Both the position numbers and the translations under genes were made by a program. A stretch of 64,000 bases of DNA from UBA2336 sp965227265 (GTDB taxonomy: Bacteria > Bacteroidota > Bacteroidia > Cytophagales > Cyclobacteriaceae), in contig OZ245738.1 of assembly GCA_965227265.1 (NCBI GenBank), positions 3,782,001-3,846,000 of the forward strand, written 5' to 3'. This document shows positions 15,204 to 24,206 of this stretch, piece after piece. Position 1 is the first letter of the stretch. Each line of letters opens with the position of its first letter. The notes below the pieces were generated by a model. The model made no database searches and was not told the origin of the DNA. It saw only the letters and a list, made by a program, of their open reading frames with translations.

Positions 15204-18149
15204 TTATTCTCCTGCGTCCGGAGATTGGAATACAGTTGCATTTTTCTCATATGCATCTTCGTATTTCTTAGCCAGCTCGGGTTCGCCATACTTGTACAGC
15301 ACACGTTGCAGTTCGCTTAATACGATAATTGCGTTGTACGTATCATTTCCGTAATTCCGTTTGCTGATGTTGTACTCGGCCAGGTCAATCATTCGATTAC
15401 CAAGCTTGGTTGCAACTTCAATTGCCTTTTCCTTTTCACCTACTTCAAACAAGCTTTCTACATTACGCGCATTGCTGACGTCATATGGAATGGTGGAGTT
15501 AGGCATTTGCTTAAGGCTATATAATAACACTTCACGGCCTTTGTCTTTTTCGCCTTTTGCTAAAAGCGCGTCAACAACTTCATTGATTGTTCCGCGATGG
15601 TTCAATACGAAATTGCGATAGTCTTCTGAATAGTAAATGGTAGAATCTTGCAGACCTCGGAACTGGAACTTCTTCATAATGTTGTTGTACGCAACTTCTG
15701 TGTTTACAAAACGATTGCGTGGTTCAGGATTGAGAACCGGAAGAACGCGGAATGTATTTCCTTCCATCACTACGTACGGACGCAGATCTATATTGAATTG
15801 ATCGAGTGATGTGTAGTTTACATAAATCGGACGTTCCCAATTGTTAGTAAGTAATAAATCCAATAAGGCGAGATCCTTTTTCTCCAACGCGTTGCCTTTT
15901 AAACGCAGTAACATTTTCGGAACGATCAAGCTATCCATTTCTGCAGGTACAATGCCGGACGCTCTTACGTTGTCAACATCTACATCCAGAATAATGTTTT
16001 TAGTAGGAATCACGTTTGCATCCGGATAGAGTCTCAAGCCTTTATAGTCTTGTGCCAAGAGTCCGATGTACTGCTTCAAATTCATTTCAGGAATTTTCAA
16101 GTCCTCATACGGAAGGTAATCATTCGGGCCGCCCTGAATATACTGAGCTTCCGTAAGCGTATAGGGTAGAGGTTTAGATTCGTAATGCTGACGCATGCTT
16201 TGTTCGATGTACCAATCCGTATTGTAATAGCTCAATACGATTACGCGCATATCTGTGCGAACGCCTTCAACCTCCTGTGAATACCATAACGGGAACGTAT
16301 CGTTATCACCACCTGTGAACAGGATAGCATTTGGAGCACAAGACTCCAGATAGTTAATGGCAGAATCGACCGAGAAATAACGGTTAGCACGATTATGATC
16401 ATCCCAACCTTGCTGGGCCATGATAATAGGAGCACTCATGCCGATAAGTATTGCGGCAATTGCAGCTATCCGGGCATTAAGCTTATAGTTCATCAACCAT
16501 TTCCCGATCCCGAGTACAGCAAACCCAATCCAGAAACAGTATGCGTAATACGATGCTGCGTAGATATAATCACGTTCGCGCGGTTCAGCTGCCGGTCCGT
16601 TCAGGTATACAACAAGCGCAACACCGGTGAGAACAAATAATAATCCTACAACCGCAGTGTTCTTGCTATCGTTTACGGTTTGATAGAACATTCCAATCAA
16701 TCCGAGGATGAAGGGAATCATGAAGAAATTGTTATAGCCTTTGTTGGCGAGTGAGTCTGGAATTTTTTCACCCCATTGTGCCGGGCCTACCCAGCCTGCG
16801 CCTTGTTCATCACTTTCACGGCCTGCAAAATTCCAGAGGAAATACCGGAAGTACATGGTACCGATCTGATGTGTAAACATAAATCGCATGTTATCGCTGA
16901 ACGTGGGCTTTTGTCCTTCGCGTAAGCCAAGAATTTGTCGGTATTGCCGTACCTGAGATGGATCGGTACTATAAATACGCGGAAGAATGGTTTGCTGATT
17001 TGGTTCGTAAACAAGATCTCTTTTGTAATCAGAGATTTCATACTTGTCTTTTCCTTTCCGGTATTCAGCAGCTCCTTTATTAATTTCCGTTAAGCGCGCA
17101 GTAAAGTATTGACCATATAACAATGGACGGCTTCCGTACTGCTCACGTTTCAGATAGCTTACAAAGCTCATTACATCCGAAGGATCATTTTCATCAATTG
17201 GAGTATCGTAGTTTGATCGGATAACGATAATAGCATACGATGCGTATCCGATCAGTATGAATGCAGAAGAAAGCAACAATGTATTAAGAATGGGTTTTGC
17301 TTTCTTCTGTGTATAGCGAATTCCAAACACCAGGGCTCCGATAATCAGCAACGTAAAGAATGCTGCACCAGAACCAAACGGGAGACCGATTGAGTTAACA
17401 AAAAACAATTCAAAGTTTCCGGCAATGCTCGGCAAACCTGGAATGATCAGATCGTTAATGAATATGATCAAAAATCCGGTAATCAATAAAGTTGCAACAA
17501 TGCCCCAGGTTGTTGGCTTGTATTTTTTAAAGTAGAAGATCAATCCCAATGCAGGCAGTGTTACCAGGTTAAGCAAATGAACACCGATTGAAAGTCCGAT
17601 CATGTAGAAGATAAGAATCAACCAGCGGTTAGCTTTTGATTCGTCTTCGATTACATCCCACTTAAGCATAGCCCAAACCACAAATGCTGTGAAGAAAGAT
17701 GACATCGCATACACTTCAGCTTCAACAGCGGAGAACCAGAATGAATCAGAGAATGTATAGGCTAATGCGCCCACTGCTCCGGCACCCATCAATAATAACG
17801 TGTTAGCATTGAGCTCTTCCGTGTTTGAAATATTCAGAAGCTTACGGCCAAACAAAACGATAGACCAGAAAAGGAATAGTATCGTAAAGGCACTTGAAAG
17901 CACACTGGTAAAGTTGATCCAGTACGCCACCATCGTTACATCACCAAACGACAGGAAAGAAAATAACCGTCCGATCAGAAGAAACAACGGAGCGCCCGGA
18001 GGATGGGGTACTTCTAGCTTATAAGATACCGCAATGAACTCACCGCAGTCCCAATAGCTGCCGGTTTCCTCCATGGTAAGCCAGTATACCGCCAGCGCGA
18101 TCAAAAACATGATCCATCCGGTTATATTATTCGTCTTCTGAAAATTCAT
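15204..18149 (-). CDS. DUF2723 (TMEM260-like, GT117) integral membrane protein
   Basis: 981 residues. The N-terminal DUF2723 domain begins with a membrane helix and the family signature GSYWDCGEFIAVSYKLEVPH and PPGAPLFLLIGR (residues about 31-64), where the Asp and Glu resemble the first-loop acidic residues of GT-C glycosyltransferases. About a dozen helices run to residue 590. A soluble region of about 400 residues follows, with an FTGGDNDTFPLWY segment and a helical TPR-like end. The related human TMEM260 is a protein O-mannosyltransferase, so protein O-glycosylation is a fair guess for this group. The gene is alone, ends before the shared terminator, and has a near-consensus TATTTTCG box upstream (18178-18185, minus strand). 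Confidence 0.88.
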   Translation of the reverse strand: MNFQKTNNITGWIMFLIALAVYWLTMEETGSYWDCGEFIAVSYKLEVPHPPGAPLFLLIGRLFSFLSFGDVTMVAYWINFTSVLSSAFTILFLFWSIVLFGRKLLNISNTEELNANTLLLMGAGAVGALAYTFSDSFWFSAVEAEVYAMSSFFTAFVVWAMLKWDVIEDESKANRWLILIFYMIGLSIGVHLLNLVTLPALGLIFYFKKYKPTTWGIVATLLITGFLIIFINDLIIPGLPSIAGNFELFFVNSIGLPFGSGAAFFTLLIIGALVFGIRYTQKKAKPILNTLLLSSAFILIGYASYAIIVIRSNYDTPIDENDPSDVMSFVSYLKREQYGSRPLLYGQYFTARLTEINKGAAEYRKGKDKYEISDYKRDLVYEPNQQTILPRIYSTDPSQVRQYRQILGLREGQKPTFSDNMRFMFTHQIGTMYFRYFLWNFAGRESDEQGAGWVGPAQWGEKIPDSLANKGYNNFFMIPFILGLIGMFYQTVNDSKNTAVVGLLFVLTGVALVVYLNGPAAEPRERDYIYAASYYAYCFWIGFAVLGIGKWLMNYKLNARIAAIAAILIGMSAPIIMAQQGWDDHNRANRYFSVDSAINYLESCAPNAILFTGGDNDTFPLWYSQEVEGVRTDMRVIVLSYYNTDWYIEQSMRQHYESKPLPYTLTEAQYIQGGPNDYLPYEDLKIPEMNLKQYIGLLAQDYKGLRLYPDANVIPTKNIILDVDVDNVRASGIVPAEMDSLIVPKMLLRLKGNALEKKDLALLDLLLTNNWERPIYVNYTSLDQFNIDLRPYVVMEGNTFRVLPVLNPEPRNRFVNTEVAYNNIMKKFQFRGLQDSTIYYSEDYRNFVLNHRGTINEVVDALLAKGEKDKGREVLLYSLKQMPNSTIPYDVSNARNVESLFEVGEKEKAIEVATKLGNRMIDLAEYNISKRNYGNDTYNAIIVLSELQRVLYKYGEPELAKKYEDAYEKNATVFQSPDAGE

Positions 18150-18213
18150 GAAAAGTATTTTTTGCGAGTTTGAGGGGCGAAAATAGGGAAATTAGTCCAA
18201 TTGTTAAGACAAA

Positions 18214-18280
18214 TTAGGCATTAGGGATTAGGCATCTGGCAATGGAAGCCTAATGCCTAATCCTCAATACCTAATGCCTA
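18214..18280. repeat. Inverted array of 7-nt repeats (TTAGGCA type)
   Basis: Four heptads close to TTAGGCA (18214-18241) are followed, after a 7-nt centre, by four and a half heptads of the complement (CCTAATG type, 18249-18280). The array fills the gap between DUF2723 and the upstream membrane protein gene. Its right end supplies the TAG stop codon (18278-18280) of that gene. Confidence 0.75.
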
Positions 18281-18910
18281 TTTGTAAACGATTACGTAAA
18301 ACCAGAGCCACAAAAAGAAGAGCAGAATGTAGGAACTGGCCACAATAAACCACGCAACTTTTTTCTCTTTGCGGGCATAATGGTGAACACCGGAAACTAA
18401 TGCAACCCAGTAGATGATTTCAAAAAGATTGAGTGCCCGTAACGGGTAGGCCCACTTCTTTTCGATAGAATAATAATCGAAAAAATGCATCAGCGAGAAC
18501 GGGTAAAACGCTCCGATATCCGAATAGGAGGGATCGGTCTCAATCGCAAAAAAGTAAATGATTTTGAGCAGTTCCGGAATCAGGAAAATAAACTCTGCGC
18601 CAATTACGATACCCCAGCACTGAACATATGTTACCCGGTAACCGTATAAGAAACATCCCATCCAGATAACAAAAGAAATAACGGAGAATTTCCAGAGGTA
18701 AACAATTGGGATCGAAACAAACTGAAGCATGGTGAGCGTTCGCAGAACCAAGCCTTCGGGGCGATCCTGTAAAAATTCAAAAGCAGCAGTTTCGTATTCA
18801 ATGAAGGTTTTTTTAAAGTATAAAAGGAAAAGCGTGATAACACACAGCAAAACGAATAACAGCCTTTTGTCTGTAGCGAATATTGATTTAGTTTCGTTGT
18901 TTGATTGCAT
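18278..18910 (-). CDS. Hypothetical polytopic membrane protein
   Basis: 210 residues. I do not recognise a family with certainty. The N-terminus is hydrophilic (MQSNNETKSIFATDKR), then about five hydrophobic segments follow: 17-31, 65-85, 95-115, 155-175 and 182-208. There are no obvious catalytic motifs; aromatic residues are frequent. The stop codon lies in the flanking heptad repeat. It is divergent from the TPR protein gene, with 20 nt between the outermost start codons, and lies upstream of DUF2723 on the same strand. Confidence 0.7.
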   Translation of the reverse strand: MQSNNETKSIFATDKRLLFVLLCVITLFLLYFKKTFIEYETAAFEFLQDRPEGLVLRTLTMLQFVSIPIVYLWKFSVISFVIWMGCFLYGYRVTYVQCWGIVIGAEFIFLIPELLKIIYFFAIETDPSYSDIGAFYPFSLMHFFDYYSIEKKWAYPLRALNLFEIIYWVALVSGVHHYARKEKKVAWFIVASSYILLFFLWLWFYVIVYK

Positions 18911-18930
18911 AGAAAAGGAGGCGGTCAGCG

Positions 18931-20163
18931 TTGTACTGTAGTATGGTTAAGGGCTCAAAGATATTATTGGTACGGTATTTTTTACTGGTGATTTTCATCC
19001 AGTTAGTCGCGGTTTCTCCTATTCAGGCACAAAAACAGCCAAAAAAGGATACTACTATTATTCTGTTAAATGATCTTTCGGTTCAGGTGCAATGTGCCCA
19101 AGCGCTAAACGACCTCTATAATTTTAAGTTCGACAAGGCAGAAGCAGGGTTTCATTCTTTTCGCGCTCAATACCGCTGGCATCCGCTGCCTTATTTTTTA
19201 ATGGGCTTAATCGAGTGGTGGAAGATCATGCCCAATACAAAAGATACATCGCACGATAAGCAATTTCTTGCCTACATGGACAGCACCATCATGATTGCTG
19301 AAAATCTGTATGACAATTACCCGGAATATAAAATAGAGGCTGCGTTTTTCCTATCCGCTGCCTATGGTTTTAAAGGACGATTGTACTCTGATGAAGAAAG
19401 AAGAAGCTGGACAAAAGCTGCTTCGGCCGGAAAAGATGCGTTGGATTACTTGGAGGAGAGTAAAGTCAAGCAGGATTTAAGTCCCGAGCTCTTATTTGGT
19501 GATGCGTTGTTTAATTATTTCTCTGTATGGGTTCCAGAGAATTATCCATCCTTAAAGATGATACTTTGGATGTTTCCGAAAGGGGACAAGGCACTCGGAT
19601 TAAAACAGTTGAAAGAAGTTTCATACAACGCATTCTATACGCGAACGGAAGCCATGGTATGGCTCATGCGGATTTTGAATAGTTATGAAAATGATCAGCC
19701 TCGTGCGTTTGATATCAGTCGGTATCTGCATGAAACCTATCCGGATAACCCGTTCTTTCACCGGTACTACGCGCGCATTTTATATTCCATGGGAAGGTTT
19801 TCGGTTGCCGAGCCAATCTGTTTAAATATTTTAGAGCGTATCGACAGCGCCAAGCTTGGCTACGAGGCCACGAGTGGCCGGTATGCTTCTTTTTTTCTCG
19901 GGCAAATTTATGAATCGCATAAGAGCTATGATGATGCAAAAAAATATTATAAGATGTGTATCAACTTTGCTGATCAGATTGATGCATCCGATTCTGGGTA
20001 TGCATTATATTCGTTAATCGCACTGGGTGAAATTGCCGAAGCACAAGGCAACAAAGCTGAAGCAAAGAAATATTTTAAAGAAGTTAAGAAGAAGTCGGGC
20101 AGAAGCGATGAGGCATTTAAAACGGCCAAGAAACGATTGAAGAAACTCGAAAAGGGAGATTAG
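18931..20163 (+). CDS. Exported TPR-repeat protein
   Basis: Up to 410 residues. A TTG at 18931 has a purine-rich AAGGAGG-like site about 10 nt upstream; the alternative ATG at 18943 shortens it by four residues. A signal sequence covers about residues 10-33 (LLVRYFLLVIFIQLVAV, then IQAQ). The body is alpha-helical. C-terminal TPR units include FFLGQIYESHKSYDDAKKYY and ALIALGEIAEAQGNKAEAKKYF. Such proteins act as scaffolds; no specific partner can be read. Its TAG stop directly abuts the ATG of the next membrane protein gene, so the two are probably co-expressed. Confidence 0.8.
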   Translation: MYCSMVKGSKILLVRYFLLVIFIQLVAVSPIQAQKQPKKDTTIILLNDLSVQVQCAQALNDLYNFKFDKAEAGFHSFRAQYRWHPLPYFLMGLIEWWKIMPNTKDTSHDKQFLAYMDSTIMIAENLYDNYPEYKIEAAFFLSAAYGFKGRLYSDEERRSWTKAASAGKDALDYLEESKVKQDLSPELLFGDALFNYFSVWVPENYPSLKMILWMFPKGDKALGLKQLKEVSYNAFYTRTEAMVWLMRILNSYENDQPRAFDISRYLHETYPDNPFFHRYYARILYSMGRFSVAEPICLNILERIDSAKLGYEATSGRYASFFLGQIYESHKSYDDAKKYYKMCINFADQIDASDSGYALYSLIALGEIAEAQGNKAEAKKYFKEVKKKSGRSDEAFKTAKKRLKKLEKGD

Positions 20164-21489
20164 ATGGAGCTGCATGACTTTATCGTTACCCCGCTTATCA
20201 TCTTGTTGGTGTATGGAGTCGCCTATTTTATCCGGCCGTATGTTACCGATGAAGTCACACGCAAATATTTTTTATCTGCGTTAACCGTTCGGATTTTTGG
20301 GGCACTGTTGCTGGGCATACTCTACCAGTTTTATTATGGCGGAGGCGATACGTTTAATTATCACACCCTTGGAAGCCGGGTTATCTGGGAAGTGATGATG
20401 GAAAGCCCATCCGATGGGTTTAAGTTATTATTTTCTTCGGGAGAGGATCCATTACTGGCATTCGAATATTCATCACGGATTCTGTTTTATGGTGATCCAA
20501 GTTCCTATTTTATTGTGCGAATTGCTGCATTTTTCGACCTGCTTACATTTTCTACATACTCGGCAACAGCAGTATTATTTGCAGTGGTGAGTTTTATTGG
20601 CATGTGGCTTTTTTTTAAAGCATTTGTGTCGAGTTTCCCGCACTTACATAAGTTGATTGCAATTGCTATTTTATTTATGCCCTCGGTTATCTTCTGGGGT
20701 TCGGGCGTTCTGAAGGACTCAATCGTATTGGCCTGTATAGGAGCAATGACGTATTGTGTAAAAGAAATTTTCCTTGAGCGAAACGTAAAGCTGATAACAA
20801 TTTTATTGATGATGCTTTGCGTATTTGTTACGTATAAAGTTAAAATTTATGTTTTGCTCTGCTTCTTCCCGGCAGCACTTTTGTGGATTTATGCCAGCGC
20901 ATTTTTTAGAATACAATCACTTGTATTGAGAAGTTTGCTTGTTCCGTTCTTAGTTGCACTTATTGCAGTTTCAGGATACTATGCAGTATTAAAAACTGGA
21001 GAGGATAGTAGTAGGTATTCAATAGAAAAACTCGCACAGACAGCACAAATTACTGCGTATGATATTGGATTCTATACGGGCAAAAATGCAGGTAGCGGTT
21101 ATTCGTTAGGTGAACTGGACGGTTCGTTTACGGGAATGATATTACTTGCGCCTGCCGCAATAAATGTTTCCCTGTTCAGGCCTTATATATGGGAAGTTCG
21201 CAACCCGCTGATGGTGCTCTCAGCACTTGAAAGTCTTGTGCTCATGATTTTTACGATCTATATACTGTTTAAAAAGCGATGGTCTTTTTTTGGAGCGTTT
21301 AGTGATCCGAACATATTGTTTTGTATGACGTTCAGCCTCACGTTTGCATTTGCAGTAGGTGTTTCAACTTTTAACTTTGGTACGCTTGCGCGGTATAAGA
21401 TACCCTTGCTACCATTTTATGCATTAGCGCTAATACTTATTTATAAGCGGCCAAAGCAATTACGAGGAGAACAATTGTCAGCTGAATAG
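20164..21489 (+). CDS. Polytopic membrane protein, possibly a GT-C type glycosyltransferase
   Basis: 441 residues with about ten or eleven hydrophobic segments. After the second helix comes YYGGGDTFNYH, an acidic-aromatic loop in the place where GT-C glycosyltransferases carry their catalytic Asp. A second conserved-looking stretch is FWGSGVLKDSIVLA. That topology and the adjoining surface-glycan genes suggest a lipid-linked sugar transferase or polymerase-like role, but I do not recognise a named family. It starts immediately after the TPR gene stop and overlaps the convergent glycosyltransferase gene by 12 nt. Confidence 0.7.
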   Translation: MELHDFIVTPLIILLVYGVAYFIRPYVTDEVTRKYFLSALTVRIFGALLLGILYQFYYGGGDTFNYHTLGSRVIWEVMMESPSDGFKLLFSSGEDPLLAFEYSSRILFYGDPSSYFIVRIAAFFDLLTFSTYSATAVLFAVVSFIGMWLFFKAFVSSFPHLHKLIAIAILFMPSVIFWGSGVLKDSIVLACIGAMTYCVKEIFLERNVKLITILLMMLCVFVTYKVKIYVLLCFFPAALLWIYASAFFRIQSLVLRSLLVPFLVALIAVSGYYAVLKTGEDSSRYSIEKLAQTAQITAYDIGFYTGKNAGSGYSLGELDGSFTGMILLAPAAINVSLFRPYIWEVRNPLMVLSALESLVLMIFTIYILFKKRWSFFGAFSDPNILFCMTFSLTFAFAVGVSTFNFGTLARYKIPLLPFYALALILIYKRPKQLRGEQLSAE

Positions 21490-22569
21490 ATTCAGAAAAT
21501 TATTCTTGTTCGAATCAACAGAAAAATCTTCAACAACTTTTTTCCGGCCTTTTTCTCCCATTTCCTTTCTTATAGTCTTATCGGCAATTAATTTTTCCAA
21601 GGCAACAGTCCATTCGAAAGGTGTTGAACAAAGAAATCCCGTATCGCTCTGACTTACAAGTTGGACATTAACACCAACCGGTGAAATGACAGCCGGGATC
21701 TCAAGCGCCATATATTGCAGTGCTTTAAATCCACACTTTCCCTTAGCCCACTCATCATTCGGAAGGGGCATGATGCCAATGTCGGCTTCCAATAAGCCTT
21801 TAATTTCTGTTTCAAATGACCATGATAAAAACCGGATATTGGTTAATGATAGAGTCGCAGGCTTGTCGGCAATAACCAGCAATTCAAGTTGAGGATATTT
21901 TTTTTCGAGATCGGATAATACAGGTTCAACTTCTTTTAAATACTTCACTGTAGAGTGCGAGCCTGTCCAGCCAATAATGATTTTATCAGGATTTTTTTTA
22001 ACTGTGTAGTTGGCTGGATTATGCAGTTGATCTGTATCAATGGTAGTTGGGTTATATACCACCTGGTTGTTGAATTGCCAGGCAAAGCTGCAGAGGTATT
22101 CGTTTCCGGCACTTACCCGGTAACTCCATTTGCAAATGGATGCAACTTTGCTTCGCCACTTTATGATTTCTAAAAGTATGGATTCGTTTTTCCGATCGGT
22201 CAGCCAGATGGCATCATCAAAATCATAAATAATTTTTTTGCGATAAATTTTTGCAATGATCCATTCAAACACAGGCGGCCCAACCGGTGTTACTTCGCGA
22301 TGAATAAATATCCAATCGTAGGCAGGTAAATGAAAGAGCAGAATGAGCCGTTTTGCAAATCCTTTAATAAGCGCAAAAGCCTTTTGAAAAACATTGCCTG
22401 GCTTAAAAAATAATTGCCAGTTTTTGGAGTCAAGGAAAGTTTGAAAGTGATAGATATAACCGCGCTCAGCCAATGCGCCTAAGTATTGTTCAAACCGAAA
22501 ACGCTGAGAAGGCGACTCGCGAAGCGGATAGGGCAAAAGGAATAAAATGTTTTTTCCGGTTGAACTCAA
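21478..22569 (-). CDS. Glycosyltransferase (GT4-like, group 1)
   Basis: 363 residues from a TTG start; an in-frame stop lies five codons upstream and no ATG is available near the N-terminus. It opens with a typical donor-fold strand and loop, NILFLLPYPLRESPSQRFR. It contains IIYDFDDAIWLTDR, the C-terminal domain start IIIGWTGSHSTVKYL, and the sugar-nucleotide region IGIMPLPNDEWAKGKCGFKALQYMALEIPAVIS. The acceptor and donor are unknown. It is the only minus-strand gene beside the large plus-strand glycan operon, with 36 nt to the divergent FkbM gene. Confidence 0.85.
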   Translation of the reverse strand: MSSTGKNILFLLPYPLRESPSQRFRFEQYLGALAERGYIYHFQTFLDSKNWQLFFKPGNVFQKAFALIKGFAKRLILLFHLPAYDWIFIHREVTPVGPPVFEWIIAKIYRKKIIYDFDDAIWLTDRKNESILLEIIKWRSKVASICKWSYRVSAGNEYLCSFAWQFNNQVVYNPTTIDTDQLHNPANYTVKKNPDKIIIGWTGSHSTVKYLKEVEPVLSDLEKKYPQLELLVIADKPATLSLTNIRFLSWSFETEIKGLLEADIGIMPLPNDEWAKGKCGFKALQYMALEIPAVISPVGVNVQLVSQSDTGFLCSTPFEWTVALEKLIADKTIRKEMGEKGRKKVVEDFSVDSNKNNFLNLFS

Positions 22570-22605
22570 GGTATCTGATAATTATCCGTTCTTTACGGGG
22601 TTTAT

Positions 22606-23436
22606 ATGGTATCAAAAATAGCAACATACTGCAACAGGAAAGGTCTCCGGTGGGTAAGCGCAGTAATTGTTTTTCTTGTATATCGTCTCAAAGGGCAAAA
22701 AATCAAATCAGTTGCGTACAACCACGCATTGGGTTTGTGGGAGTACAAAATTGCAAATTCTTTCTTTCTAACGAAGGACCCGGCCTGGTTTAGTTCCCGA
22801 CAATATTACAACGATGTATTCAAACGCTATTCGGGACATTTTTATGAGCCCCGAAAAGGCGATACCGTAATTGATATTGGAGCAGGTGTTGGCGAAGAGG
22901 TATTACCGGTATCTCACTTGATAGGCTCTGCCGGAAAGATCTATGCCATTGAAGCAAACCCAAATACATTTCGGGTCCTTGAACATTATTGTAAGCATAA
23001 TCAAATCAAAAATGCTTCTTTGCATAACCTTGCGATAACGGAGCATAGTGGTCATATTTTTATTGAAGATGATGGTGGATACGGTGTGCAGAATTCTGTT
23101 TCCATGAATCAAAACGGAAATCAAATAGAAGTACCAGCGCAAAGCCTGGACGATTTTATTGAATCGAACAAAATTGAATCAATCGATCTTTTAAAGGTGA
23201 ACATTGAAGGCGCTGAACGATTTGTTATTAAAGGAATGGATCGTTCGGTAAATAGGATCAAGCATATAGCCATTTCCTGTCACGACTTCCGGTATGCAGC
23301 CGGTGAATCAGAATTTTTTAAAACCCACGATGAGGTTAAAGCTTATCTGCATCAACATTTTACCCTATCCTTTCAGCAAACAGGCGATGCCGTTCGCGAT
23401 AACTATATTTATGGAGTAAATAAAATACTAGCTTAG
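22606..23436 (+). CDS. FkbM family methyltransferase (1 of 3)
   Basis: 276 residues. The SAM-binding motif is TVIDIGAGVGEEVLPVSHLI (about 87-106), followed by YAIEANPNTF and the FkbM hallmark IDLLKVNIEGAERFVIKGM (about 195-213). FkbM-type enzymes are O-methyltransferases found in macrolide and, very often, surface polysaccharide clusters. The first 80 residues form a lineage-specific N-terminal part. This opens an operon of eleven genes whose stops and starts overlap or lie within 10 nt, ending at the PKD protein. The substrate is probably a sugar residue of the exported glycan (inferred). Confidence 0.88.
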   Translation: MVSKIATYCNRKGLRWVSAVIVFLVYRLKGQKIKSVAYNHALGLWEYKIANSFFLTKDPAWFSSRQYYNDVFKRYSGHFYEPRKGDTVIDIGAGVGEEVLPVSHLIGSAGKIYAIEANPNTFRVLEHYCKHNQIKNASLHNLAITEHSGHIFIEDDGGYGVQNSVSMNQNGNQIEVPAQSLDDFIESNKIESIDLLKVNIEGAERFVIKGMDRSVNRIKHIAISCHDFRYAAGESEFFKTHDEVKAYLHQHFTLSFQQTGDAVRDNYIYGVNKILA

Positions 23437-23444
23437 CCAACGTT

Positions 23445-24206
23445 ATGTATCGCGATTTGTTGAGAAGCTTATGGTTGTCAGTGGTTCGCAATGGTTTTTT
23501 TGAAACGATGAATGTGGTTGCGCATTACAGGCGTTTGAAAAAAAACTCAGGTACATATTATACTTTTTCATTCAAGCCGCTTAATCATACAGTGAGTCTC
23601 CGTCCGGGCACTTCAGACTTTTCTGTTTTCAGACAAGTAATTATGAATGGAGAGTATGACATGACTTTATCTATTAAGCCCAAGGTAATTATTGATGCAG
23701 GCGCAAATATTGGACTGGCTTCACTTTACTTTCATAACCGGTTTCCGCAGGCTGCGATTTATGCGATGGAGCCTGATCACGATAATTTTAAAGCATTGCA
23801 ACATCAGGTAAAAGATATTCCGATTGTTAAAACATTTCAGGTTGCGTTGTGGCGCGAGAAAGAAATGCTCTCGCTTCAATCAGCCGGAGCTGATGCCTGG
23901 GGAATACAAGTGGAAGCCGGTAAAAAAAATGCGAATGTGCAAGGTATCGACCTGACTTCGTTCATGAAGGAACAAAACATTGCTATCATCGATCTGTTAA
24001 AGATTGACATTGAAGGCGCAGAAGTAGAATTGTTTCAGGCACCTTTTGAATATTGGCTCACACGCACGCGTGTATTGGTAATTGAGCTGCATGAAAATTT
24101 AAGACCGGGCTGCGAAAAGATTTTTTTTGATGCAATCAAAACTATTCGCCATCGTGTGGAGCAATCTGGTGAAAACCTTCTCGTATATAATCTTGATTTA
24201 GTATGA
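23445..24206 (+). CDS. FkbM family methyltransferase (2 of 3)
   Basis: 253 residues. Motif I is VIIDAGANIGLASLYFHNRF (about 82-101), then YAMEPDHDNF and IDLLKIDIEGAEVELFQAPF (about 181-200). It begins 8 nt after the first FkbM gene and ends with an ATGA overlap into the GT25 gene. Divergence from its neighbour FkbM proteins shows this is not a recent duplication; each probably methylates a different position or sugar. Confidence 0.88.
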   Translation: MYRDLLRSLWLSVVRNGFFETMNVVAHYRRLKKNSGTYYTFSFKPLNHTVSLRPGTSDFSVFRQVIMNGEYDMTLSIKPKVIIDAGANIGLASLYFHNRFPQAAIYAMEPDHDNFKALQHQVKDIPIVKTFQVALWREKEMLSLQSAGADAWGIQVEAGKKNANVQGIDLTSFMKEQNIAIIDLLKIDIEGAEVELFQAPFEYWLTRTRVLVIELHENLRPGCEKIFFDAIKTIRHRVEQSGENLLVYNLDLV

